In this document: positions 1-7,613 of the stretch, one piece after another
How positions within the stretch are numbered: the first letter of the stretch is position 1
How the letters are laid out: each line of letters opens with the position of its first letter
DNA from: Thermoplasmatales archaeon
GTDB lineage: Archaea > Thermoplasmatota > JASEFT01 > JAUWIS01
NCBI GenBank assembly: GCA_030019485.1
Contig: JASEEW010000038.1
Coordinates: 1-12,390 of the forward strand
Length of the DNA: 12,390 nucleotides
Direction of reading: 5' to 3'
Made by a program: the position numbers and the translations under genes
Notes under the pieces: generated by a model
Database searches by the model: none
Told to the model about the DNA's origin: nothing
The model's input: the letters and a program-made list of their open reading frames with translations, nothing else

Positions 1-135
1 ACATCTTTGGAAGAACCATGTCTTCAGGCAGTAGATTATGTTGCTAATGCGGTTTATAGAAAGTATGAGTTCAATGATGAAACATACTACAACATAATTA
101 AACCAAAAATTAGGGAAGAAATTATAAAATGGTGA
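1..135 (+). CDS. C-terminal fragment of a DUF3800-like protein (5' end outside window)
   Basis: Frame 1 is open from the window edge to a TGA at 133-135, giving 44 residues. The visible tail contains EEPCLQAVDYVANAVYRKYE followed by a short acidic/Tyr segment and a Lys-rich end. The pattern 'xxQxxDyvAxAvxRKye...yyxiixpKI' resembles the C-terminus of DUF3800 proteins, a family with an RNase H-like fold often found in accessory regions near mobile or defence genes. The catalytic part would lie upstream and is not visible, so nothing can be said about activity. The family call rests on one short motif. What is secure is a real coding tail: an open frame with coherent amphipathic composition, ending just before a non-coding gap. 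Confidence 0.5.
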   Translation, partial: TSLEEPCLQAVDYVANAVYRKYEFNDETYYNIIKPKIREEIIKW

Positions 136-288
136 ACCCTTCCCTACTCGCTTCCATCCCACTTACATGGGCATCATCCTTTCAGGAGGACTTACTCACC
201 AAATAAATATATATGTTTCCTCCTATATAAATCTATGGTGAAAGATTTTTAAACCCAGACATGACAAAATGCAAAAGTTTAGGAATTG
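136..288. other. Intergenic gap between the DUF3800-like tail and the EndoQ 3' end
   Basis: No convincing gene is present. The left part (131-200) can fold weakly: GGTGA at 131-135 can pair with TCACC at 196-200, enclosing two 4-bp hairpins (CCCA 158-161 with TGGG 168-171; TCCT 177-180 with AGGA 184-187). The right part (about 201-235) is A/T-rich with TATA-like strings in both orientations, but no credible start codon and reading frame follows them. On the minus strand this gap is the EndoQ 3' flank and would hold its terminator; no strong hairpin-plus-T-tract is evident. Confidence 0.4.
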
Positions 289-3060
289 TTAGAAATCAAA
301 CAAACTTTTCTGCCCTCCACTCTTAGGTTGTTTCCAAGTTGTTTTGTCATCAGGTAACTCTATCCTGCCGTATTTCCCGCCCCCGCCAGGATGAATAATT
401 ACTTTGTTATCCCTGAATGCCTGGACTGCGCCTGTGATTTTTTCATTTGTGTTTTCTTTAATCTCATCCATGGATGCATCAACCAGAACATTTACCTCGT
501 TTCCAAATTTTTTTATAAGGTTGCTCCATTCAGCAAAAACCGTTTTTGTCAAAGGCGTGGTATTCAGGGCTTTTGCAATGATTTCAGATAAAGGTATCAG
601 ACACAGATATTTCGGTCTGTACTCTGGATGCTCTGGCACAGGGTAATCTGAAAGCTCCTCAACCCTGTCCTTCACACCCTTTTTTATTATCCCACCGCAG
701 ATGCATCTCCATTTCTTCATAACTGCTTCCCTCATTGTGTAATGCCTGTAGCATTTTATGCAGGCGCTCTCATTATATTTTCCCTCCTGAGGGGGCAACC
801 CAACATTCAGTATTATTTTTCCTTTTTTCCTGAGAATGGCATTTTTTATGTTTTCAAAATTCGCTTCCTCTATCTCAAACCTGTTGAATTCCCTGGCAAG
901 ACGCAAAGGATAAGGGGAGTTATGAACAATGATTCCCTCTGCTATGTAATTTTCAAATTCTGGTACTGTGTAGTCATACACAAATTCGCAGTTTGAATTC
1001 ACCCATTTAATATTTACTATCTTTTCTAAGATTACGTCACTATAAGCATATGTCTCTAATTTTTTAATCAGGTGAGAAGTTTTTTCAACATTTCCCCCGT
1101 TTAGGTTTCTGATGAGATTAAGATATCTTACAATATGACGTCTTTTGAATGAATCCCTGCTATTATTTATATGATATCCATATATGCTTGGGAGATGAGA
1201 AATTTTTATGTTAAGGGCATCATTTACCTTTTTTACTGTTTCCCGCAATGGCAGATGATCAATGAATGAATCCTTACATTTCTCGTGGAAATTTAACAAC
1301 ATTTTTTCTACTTTTTTATTCTTAACTTCTGAATTGAATCCTATTATATCATAGAATTTGGTGATTGAATCTCTACCATATATGGATACTTTATGCCTAT
1401 ATTTTTTCTTGTTTTTCTCCAGCAAGTTTTTATAAACACACGCCCTTATATCCAGTCTTAGCAACAGAAATTGCACTTCTTTAACAATGTCTAAACTTGA
1501 TGAGCAAAGCTCTACACTATGATCACCAACGGTACCTTCAGCATCATATAATCCTCTTAAAAATGATGCTATCTCTTCGTTGCTCAAATCAAATATTATC
1601 CCAGGTACTTTTCGTTCCCTTGATTTGATAAACAGATTATTCCCTCCAATTTGATGAATAACATTTAAAAATGCAGGATAATATCTAATTCTGTATGAGT
1701 TTTTTGTTTTAGATTTTGATATTCTTCCGTGAACATTAAATAACCTGTAAACTAAATCCCTATACAGCCTGAGCAGTTTTTTGTTTTTATCTGTAAAAGA
1801 AAAACCTGTACTTTTTCTTCCTTTCTCTAAACCACCATCACCCAGTAAATACCCCAAAACCTGACACAGCTCCTTACTGGTTTTAGTAGGCAATCTTATG
1901 TTTGGCTCTATACCTGTTATATGTTTATCCTTAAATTCCTCATAATTTAACTTGTAGATACAACACATTTTTTTAAGAAAATCTTCCTTAATCTTTATTT
2001 TGTCATTCTCCATAAGGCTAACAGAATCCTCTGTTATGCTAAGAGCATTGGCAATGTCTTTCTGCAAAAAACCGTTTTCCTTCCTTTTATTCTTTAACAC
2101 CTTCAACCCTTTCATAGAAATCTTGTAGTGCCTTCTCAGGCGTAGGTTTAAATGTTTGGATGCCCCTTTTAATGGTATTACTCTGAGTGATACTATTAAA
2201 TCCCCTCTTTTAAGTTCGGATGCAAATTTCTCAATAATATCCTCATTCTCCATAACAAAAAACCTATGATTACCAGTAACCTTAATCGTGTTTCTTCTTG
2301 TAGATATTTCTAAGAGCATTTCCGGTGCTGGAAGTTTATGAACCTTAACACTTTTAGTTTTCCTGCACTTCAGACCATTATTAAAGTCTATTGATAAAAC
2401 ATCAAGACTGGATATGTCCTTAATAGGTATCATCCTCCCATCCCCAGTGTAAATATTTGTATCAGGATGCAAACAATGCGCATCAGAATTTGTCAGAAAG
2501 GTTAGTGGCTTTAATTCCTTTATCCTGTCTGCATAGTCAGAATCAGCGCTCAATCCCAGCTCGGCAAATGAAACATAATCAACCATTTCACCATAGCAGC
2601 TTTCTAAAGAATCATGGTATGCATACATTGCAGTCCACGGTGTAAAGGCATGTGATGGACCTATCATTGCGTTCACATCCTTTGCGCACTCTGCGATTTG
2701 CTCACCGTTCATGGATAATTTTGGTCTGCCATCAACAGCAAGGTTTGTTTTATCTTTTATTTTCTTTATAAATTCTTCAACGGAGCAAAGAGAAGGAAAA
2801 AACAGGAGATGATGAACCCTCATCGCGTCTTCAACCTCTGCTGTGAGAATAAACCTTGTTTTGTTGAGCTCAAATGTTCCTTCATCAACTTTCTGCATTT
2901 CCTTTATTTCCTTCAGCCATGTAGGATGCAGGCAGTCCCCTGTTCCAACAATGTGAACGCCTTTTTTAGCAGCCTCCTTTGACAGAACAGGAAGTGTCAT
3001 TTTCTGGCTGACTGCACCTGAAAACCTGCTGTGAATATGCAAATCCGCATTAACAATCAT
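289..3060 (-). CDS. endoQ: Endonuclease Q (PHP-family DNA repair nuclease) interrupted by an intein
   Basis: EndoQ nicks DNA 5' of deaminated bases (uracil, hypoxanthine) and abasic sites. I number from ATG 3060, giving 923 residues; after removal of a 519-residue intein the mature enzyme is about 404, near the usual ~400-425. The PHP fold shows HIH at residues 8-10 near the start and the metal-binding motif SDAH (Asp193, His195) just before the intein. After the intein come SPYPLRLAREFNRFE, a Cys4 zinc site (Cys767, 770, 786, 788) and a C-terminal QKSLFDF that looks like a PIP box for PCNA. An upstream in-frame TTG at 3069 would add three residues; the ATG is preferred because EndoQ proteins normally begin directly with 'MIVxxDLHIHS'. 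The gene is transcribed divergently from the A2M-like gene across a shared 117-bp region. Family assignment is strong; activity depends on splicing. Confidence 0.9.
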   Translation of the reverse strand: MIVNADLHIHSRFSGAVSQKMTLPVLSKEAAKKGVHIVGTGDCLHPTWLKEIKEMQKVDEGTFELNKTRFILTAEVEDAMRVHHLLFFPSLCSVEEFIKKIKDKTNLAVDGRPKLSMNGEQIAECAKDVNAMIGPSHAFTPWTAMYAYHDSLESCYGEMVDYVSFAELGLSADSDYADRIKELKPLTFLTNSDAHCLHPDTNIYTGDGRMIPIKDISSLDVLSIDFNNGLKCRKTKSVKVHKLPAPEMLLEISTRRNTIKVTGNHRFFVMENEDIIEKFASELKRGDLIVSLRVIPLKGASKHLNLRLRRHYKISMKGLKVLKNKRKENGFLQKDIANALSITEDSVSLMENDKIKIKEDFLKKMCCIYKLNYEEFKDKHITGIEPNIRLPTKTSKELCQVLGYLLGDGGLEKGRKSTGFSFTDKNKKLLRLYRDLVYRLFNVHGRISKSKTKNSYRIRYYPAFLNVIHQIGGNNLFIKSRERKVPGIIFDLSNEEIASFLRGLYDAEGTVGDHSVELCSSSLDIVKEVQFLLLRLDIRACVYKNLLEKNKKKYRHKVSIYGRDSITKFYDIIGFNSEVKNKKVEKMLLNFHEKCKDSFIDHLPLRETVKKVNDALNIKISHLPSIYGYHINNSRDSFKRRHIVRYLNLIRNLNGGNVEKTSHLIKKLETYAYSDVILEKIVNIKWVNSNCEFVYDYTVPEFENYIAEGIIVHNSPYPLRLAREFNRFEIEEANFENIKNAILRKKGKIILNVGLPPQEGKYNESACIKCYRHYTMREAVMKKWRCICGGIIKKGVKDRVEELSDYPVPEHPEYRPKYLCLIPLSEIIAKALNTTPLTKTVFAEWSNLIKKFGNEVNVLVDASMDEIKENTNEKITGAVQAFRDNKVIIHPGGGGKYGRIELPDDKTTWKQPKSGGQKSLFDF
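919..2475 (-). mobile_element. Class 1 intein with LAGLIDADG homing endonuclease and HTH domain, inserted in EndoQ
   Basis: Residues 196-714 of the host protein (519 aa) form the intein. It begins with Cys1 (CLHPDTNIYTGDG) immediately after SDAH and ends with IIVHN before Ser+1 of SPYP. Splicing motifs are all present: block B VTGNHRFFV with Thr67 and His70 (intein numbering), block F around VYDYTVPEFENYIAEG, penultimate His and terminal Asn. Two LAGLIDADG-type helices are visible, LGYLLGDGG (Asp213) and LRGLYDAEG (Asp311), each retaining its acidic residue, so the homing endonuclease looks intact. Between block B and the first LAGLIDADG helix, at about residues 120-177, lies an XRE/HTH_3-like segment (QKDIANALSITEDSVSLMEN). 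The region is visibly richer in A/T than its exteins. Joining the flanks restores NSDAH-SPYP, the uninterrupted EndoQ motif, which fixes both boundaries. Confidence 0.93.
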
Positions 3061-3099
3061 AAAAAGCAAATAAATATATGCAGTAATAGTTTTTTGTAT

Positions 3100-3127
3100 G
3101 TTTACATGTAAACCATTGTTTACATGT
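3100..3127. promoter_or_regulatory. Candidate tandem operator in the EndoQ / A2M divergent region
   Basis: GTTTACATGTAAAC at 3100-3113 is a perfect 14-bp palindrome. Its first ten bases, GTTTACATGT, recur at 3118-3127, an 18-bp repeat spacing. The pair sits upstream of the A2M TATA-like element and 40-67 bp before the EndoQ ATG, so it could control either or both genes. The sequence shows the repeat and symmetry directly; that a regulator binds there is inference. The same element is not seen before the wHTH-TM gene or the other starts in the window. Confidence 0.5.
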
Positions 3128-3137
3128 CAGGCAAGGG

Positions 3138-3147
3138 TTTATATTAT
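3138..3147 (+). promoter_or_regulatory. TATA-box candidate for the A2M-like gene
   Basis: TTTATATTAT is centred about 26 nt before 3169, the spacing expected between an archaeal TATA box and its transcription start. A start near 3165-3169 would give either a leaderless GTG-initiated message or a short leader of about 10 nt carrying GGTGA (3168-3172) ahead of ATG 3178. Confidence 0.5.
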
Positions 3148-3177
3148 ACGAAATGCAAATAAAAACTGGTGAAAAAT

Positions 3178-6100
3178 ATGATACGAAAAAAAATGATGTT
3201 GTTTGCCCTGCTGAGTGTGGCGGTTGTTATAGGCTCAGGTGTTGCTGTGTACAACATGGATGTGCTGTATATGGTTGGAGTGCATGAGACGCTTGTTTCC
3301 CTGCCCGAAATGTTTTTGTCCAACAGCACAGGTTTTTTTACTGTTGTAACAATGGACAGTAAAGGCAATCCTGTCGGTGGAAAGGACATAGTTGTAGAGC
3401 TGGAAACATCTGAGCATAAAATGGAGTTGTTCAGGGGGAAAAGTGATGAAAACGGGTTTGCAACACCCCAATTTAAAGTCCCAAAATATACCGGGAATGC
3501 CAGGATGATAATAATCTCTGGTAATGACAAACTTGTACAGAATGTAGAAATAGTGAATGAGTCCACAGTAGTAAGAACAATGATTTCCACAGATAAACCA
3601 ATTTATCAGCCGGGTCAGATAATACATATAAGGACACTGACGTTTGATGGGCAAAAGCCTAAAGCATTTATTGGCAACATAACCGTAACCATCGTTGATC
3701 CAGATGGGAATAAAATATTTAGAAAAACATTGGAATCAAATGAGTTTGGAATAGCAAGCCTTGATTACCCTCTTTCTGACCAGTTGCCTATTGGCACATA
3801 CAAGATTAATGTTAACGTGAATGGTAAAGAGGAGGAAAAATCTGTTATTGTAAAAAGGTATGTGTTACCAAAATTTAGAATAGATTTTGAAGGAATTAAT
3901 TCTTGGTATACTGTTAACGAGACAATAACAGGCATTATCAATTGCACATATATTTTCGGTCAACCTGTGAAAGGAGAAATAAACCTCAAAGCCAGGGCGT
4001 ATTACGGGGTTTGGACAACAGTGTATCAGGAGCAGGATAATATCAACGGCACATACTGTTTCAGCATACCACCAACGAACTATGCTGTTGGTCTCCCTAT
4101 AAACATGGGTAATGCCTACCTGGAACTAAATGCTACAATCACGGATGAGGGTGGGCATGCAGAAACAAAAACAACCCTTGTATCAATAGCCAGGGAGCCA
4201 ATTATTATTGATGTGTTGCCGGACACGAATGTTGCAGGTGTTAGTTCAATATACTACATTGTAGCACGATACCCTGACGGAAGCCCTGTGAAGAACGGTG
4301 ACGTAACATATTGTCTGAATAATATTACATATTATGATGTCACAGATGAGAAAGGGATTGCTGCGTTTACATTCACCTACGATGAAGAAAATGATTTAAC
4401 AGTCACAGTTTCAAAAAACAATGAAAGTTCAACAAAAACAATTACACTTAGTGAAGACTGCATCAAGGTTGTATCAGACAAGGGATGCTACAGTGTTGGT
4501 GAAACAATGGAATGCAATGTGTTTTACAAAGGCAGTTCTTTTACAAAAATAGCCTATTATGACGTTGTCTCAAAAGGTTTTGTTGTCACAACAGGGCATC
4601 TTATGCTAGAGAATGGAAAAGGCTCATTTACCCTGACTATCGCATCTGATATGATAGGCAGTCCAATGATAAGAGTGTATAAGGTTGAGAAAACAAACGA
4701 GGTTGTTAAAGACGCATTACTTATATCTGTTACGCCGTCACAGGATGTTAATGTAAGTATAATATTTGACAAAACAATATATAAACCGCATGATGATGTC
4801 AGTATCCGTCTCCATGTGCAAAACAATGAAACGCCATTGGTATCCGCGATAGGGTTGTCCATAGTCGACCAATCAATATTTGAATTATATGAAAGATACG
4901 GTGGTTTTGAGGAAACATTTTTTGAGCTGGAAGAAGAATTTATGCATCCGCAGTATCAGATAAACGCATATATCTTCGGGGAGGGAGAAACAGTACCAAG
5001 CACATTTGAAACAATATCCGCAAATGAAAATGCTGGTTACACACTCTGCACCTATAACGCCCACATTGCAGCAGCAGAAGAAGTCAGAGAAAATGCTGTG
5101 AACAGATTCTGGGGGAGTCTGACAGTGATGGGTATTGCAGGATATTTCTGTCTTATCGTACTTGGTATAAGATATAAACCTGCGCTTACATTATCCATAG
5201 GGGTTCTTGTTTTAATATCATCTGTTCTGCCAGTAATGATTTATTATGTGTGGGTTTCTGGTTTTATGGCTGCTGGTGGAGGGGACATATCTGAAGCAGG
5301 GGGAGGTGTTATGCTTGGGGGTAATTTTACTGCTACTACAGGAGGAAATTGGGTTGAATGGAAGGGAACTGATGCTGCTGTGAATGCACTTGCTACGGAT
5401 GCATATGCTGGGCCCATCCATACTACAGAGTCAGGGCCAACCTACACAAGGTCATATTTCCCGGAAACATGGTACTGGGCATCATGCATAATCACGGATG
5501 AAAACGGTGACGCAGGCGTTAACCTTACAGCGCCTGATTCTATAACCACATGGGAGATAAAGGCTGTCTCATCAACAAAGGATGCGCAGCTTGGTGTTGG
5601 TGTGAAAAACCTCACAGTCTTCCAGGAGTTCTTTATCGAGCCTGATATGCCTGTTTCCGTTGTAAGAAAGGATGAGTTTCCGCTCAGGGTGCTCGTATAC
5701 AACTATTGTAATGAATCCAGGGACGTTACGGTTTATTTGGAAAGCAGTTCATGGTTCACACCTCTTTCAGAGTTGATTCAGAATGTGACTGTTGACTCCG
5801 GACATGTGTCCAGCGTGTTGTTCAGAATCAGGGCAGAGGATGTTGGCGGCTACAATGTAACAGTTTCAGGTTTCAATGGTGAAGAATGGGACAATGTGGT
5901 AAGGGTTATGACCGTGGAGCCTGATGGTAAAAAATTTGATGAAACAGTAAATGGTGAGCTGACAGATAACCAAACAGCAAATGTTACAATAGAGTTTTCA
6001 GATGACAGGGTGCCTAAAAGTGAGAATGCATATGTCGTCCTGCAGGGAGGCATGGATGCGGTTGTACTTGATGGCGCAGAAAAATACATCAGGTTTGTGT

Positions 6101-7572
6101 CAGGATGCGGTGAGCAGTCCATGTCAACCTTGGCTATAAACATTTTAGCGTTTAACATAACGTTAAATGGCACCGATGAACAATTATTTGAATATGAAAA
6201 TATGGTTACTCAAGGTATTCAGCATGAGTTAACATTTCTCAAAAACGCAGAGAATGGCATAGGAAGGGGCATAGTATGGTTCCCTAGTGACAGGGATGTG
6301 CATCCCTGGCTTACATCCTGGGGCCTGATTACGTTCCAGGATGGCAGAAATGCTGGTTTTGAAATAGATGAAAGCATTATTGGTGATATGCAGAAATGGC
6401 TGGTGTCACAGCAGTCTTCTGATGGCTCCTATGTGTTTCCTGAATGGGGGCTTTATGAAACAACAAACCCGATACTGAAAAGCAAGAAGGTTGCTACAAC
6501 AGCATACATCACAAGGGCGCTGCTCTACTCAGGGTATCCGCAAAGTAGCAATGCGGTACAGAAATCAATAGGTTACATAGAAGGGCATATTGAAGAGCAG
6601 TGGAATGATCCTTATACGCTCTCCCTTGCATTGATAGCACTGGAATACGGCAACGGTGACAGTAGTTTAAGAAACAGTATCGCGGCACAGATTGATGCAT
6701 TGAAAAAAGAGGATAACGGCACATACTGGGAGTCAAACAGCAGCATGATCACAGATGCCGACACAAACTACTGGTACAGAGGAAGATGTAACGGCAGAAT
6801 CACAGAAACAACAGGATACGCCATAATGGCATTGCATATGCATGGAGGATACGAGGATACTGTGAGAAATGCGATAAAGTACCTGCTTAACCACAGGAGC
6901 GGCATGGGCGGGTTCTTCTCAACCCATGACACGGTTGTAGCATTTCAGGCGCTTTCCACCATGAGAACCATAAACATTGAATGTGTTCAAAGCAGTGTGT
7001 TTGCAGAAAACATGCTTGTGGAAACAATAAATTTCACAGACGAAAACAAGGACATCACATACCTTATAGATTTAAGAGATTATCTTAAAAACAGCACAAA
7101 GGTAACTATTCAGGCATCAGGCAAGGGAACAATTCTCTATCAGATATATCATGAGGAATACATACCATGGGACAAGGCAGGTATGGAGCAACCTGGTGAA
7201 CTAATGCTTGAGGTGACATACAACACAACAAACATAGCAGTTAACGACACAATCAATGCAACAGTAACACTCCAGTACAGGGGAAACGCCACCATTATCA
7301 GAATGCTACTTATAGACCTTAGGGCACCTACAGGCTTCTCATTTATAGAGGAGGATTTTGAGGAATATGATTTCATAGACTGGTATGAGGTCAAGGATAG
7401 GCAGGCAATAATATACATTGAAAACGTAGCCAAAAATGATGTTATAACATTCTCATACCGTCTTCTAGCCAACGAGCCCATAAAAGGGGTCATCCAGGGT
7501 GTTAATGCGTATGACATGTACAACCCAGCATTGAATGCAGGGGTGGAGACTGTGGGTGTAGTGTCAGTCTAA
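3178..7572 (+). CDS. Membrane-anchored thioester alpha-2-macroglobulin family protein
   Basis: A2M-family proteins trap or tag proteins at the cell surface through a reactive Cys-Gln thioester. This one is 1464 residues from ATG 3178, chosen for GGTGA five nt upstream; GTG 3169 would add three. In order: an N-terminal hydrophobic signal or anchor (about 5-24); macroglobulin domains with hallmarks STDKPIYQPGQ (138-147) and VKRYVLPKF (225-233); an MG6-like start IGLSIVDQS; two hydrophobic helices (about 644-664 and 669-695); a Gly-rich linker (700-725); the A2M core RSYFPETWYW and PDSITTW (786-792); the thioester GCGEQ (976-980, Cys977 and Gln980) opening an alpha-helical thioester domain; and a receptor-binding-like C-terminus with AYDMYNPA near 1445. 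Many N-x-S/T sequons fit an archaeal exported glycoprotein. The two helices fall where animal proteins carry the bait region. Family call is firm; physiological target unknown. Confidence 0.92.
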   Translation: MIRKKMMLFALLSVAVVIGSGVAVYNMDVLYMVGVHETLVSLPEMFLSNSTGFFTVVTMDSKGNPVGGKDIVVELETSEHKMELFRGKSDENGFATPQFKVPKYTGNARMIIISGNDKLVQNVEIVNESTVVRTMISTDKPIYQPGQIIHIRTLTFDGQKPKAFIGNITVTIVDPDGNKIFRKTLESNEFGIASLDYPLSDQLPIGTYKINVNVNGKEEEKSVIVKRYVLPKFRIDFEGINSWYTVNETITGIINCTYIFGQPVKGEINLKARAYYGVWTTVYQEQDNINGTYCFSIPPTNYAVGLPINMGNAYLELNATITDEGGHAETKTTLVSIAREPIIIDVLPDTNVAGVSSIYYIVARYPDGSPVKNGDVTYCLNNITYYDVTDEKGIAAFTFTYDEENDLTVTVSKNNESSTKTITLSEDCIKVVSDKGCYSVGETMECNVFYKGSSFTKIAYYDVVSKGFVVTTGHLMLENGKGSFTLTIASDMIGSPMIRVYKVEKTNEVVKDALLISVTPSQDVNVSIIFDKTIYKPHDDVSIRLHVQNNETPLVSAIGLSIVDQSIFELYERYGGFEETFFELEEEFMHPQYQINAYIFGEGETVPSTFETISANENAGYTLCTYNAHIAAAEEVRENAVNRFWGSLTVMGIAGYFCLIVLGIRYKPALTLSIGVLVLISSVLPVMIYYVWVSGFMAAGGGDISEAGGGVMLGGNFTATTGGNWVEWKGTDAAVNALATDAYAGPIHTTESGPTYTRSYFPETWYWASCIITDENGDAGVNLTAPDSITTWEIKAVSSTKDAQLGVGVKNLTVFQEFFIEPDMPVSVVRKDEFPLRVLVYNYCNESRDVTVYLESSSWFTPLSELIQNVTVDSGHVSSVLFRIRAEDVGGYNVTVSGFNGEEWDNVVRVMTVEPDGKKFDETVNGELTDNQTANVTIEFSDDRVPKSENAYVVLQGGMDAVVLDGAEKYIRFVSGCGEQSMSTLAINILAFNITLNGTDEQLFEYENMVTQGIQHELTFLKNAENGIGRGIVWFPSDRDVHPWLTSWGLITFQDGRNAGFEIDESIIGDMQKWLVSQQSSDGSYVFPEWGLYETTNPILKSKKVATTAYITRALLYSGYPQSSNAVQKSIGYIEGHIEEQWNDPYTLSLALIALEYGNGDSSLRNSIAAQIDALKKEDNGTYWESNSSMITDADTNYWYRGRCNGRITETTGYAIMALHMHGGYEDTVRNAIKYLLNHRSGMGGFFSTHDTVVAFQALSTMRTINIECVQSSVFAENMLVETINFTDENKDITYLIDLRDYLKNSTKVTIQASGKGTILYQIYHEEYIPWDKAGMEQPGELMLEVTYNTTNIAVNDTINATVTLQYRGNATIIRMLLIDLRAPTGFSFIEEDFEEYDFIDWYEVKDRQAIIYIENVAKNDVITFSYRLLANEPIKGVIQGVNAYDMYNPALNAGVETVGVVSV

Positions 7573-7576
7573 TACA

Positions 7577-7590
7577 AAATATAAATATAT
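7577..7590 (+). promoter_or_regulatory. TATA-like element before the wHTH-TM gene
   Basis: AAATATAAATATAT lies in the 41-bp gap after the A2M stop and is centred about 30 nt before ATG 7614, consistent with its own archaeal promoter. An AGGGAG at 7603-7608 could serve as a weak ribosome binding site, so read-through from the A2M gene is also possible. Confidence 0.45.
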
Positions 7591-7613
7591 GCATACAGCC
7601 ATAGGGAGAATAA

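Noticed and set aside
131..200. tRNA gene suggested by 70-nt length and a closing helix
   Set aside because: No T-loop signature (GGTTCRA), no anticodon arm of proper length, and only five base pairs in the would-be acceptor stem.
136..200. C/D-box guide RNA on the minus strand (ATGATG and CTGA present)
   Set aside because: CTGA precedes the C-like box, and the matching outer C and D boxes with a terminal stem are missing.
919..2475. Group I or group II intron or inserted transposon rather than an intein
   Set aside because: The insertion is in frame with the host protein throughout, lacks ribozyme structure, and has the full set of protein-splicing residues at exact extein joints.
3144..3654. 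Minus-strand open frames of 139 and 148 codons overlapping the 5' part of the A2M gene
   Set aside because: They lie opposite a clearly conserved coding frame, have no family resemblance and no promoter or ribosome binding site, so they are antisense shadows.
3178..7572. Bacterial YfhM/PBP1C-type A2M system
   Set aside because: No penicillin-binding protein neighbour, no lipobox Cys after the signal segment, and the motif set is closer to animal-type thioester proteins.
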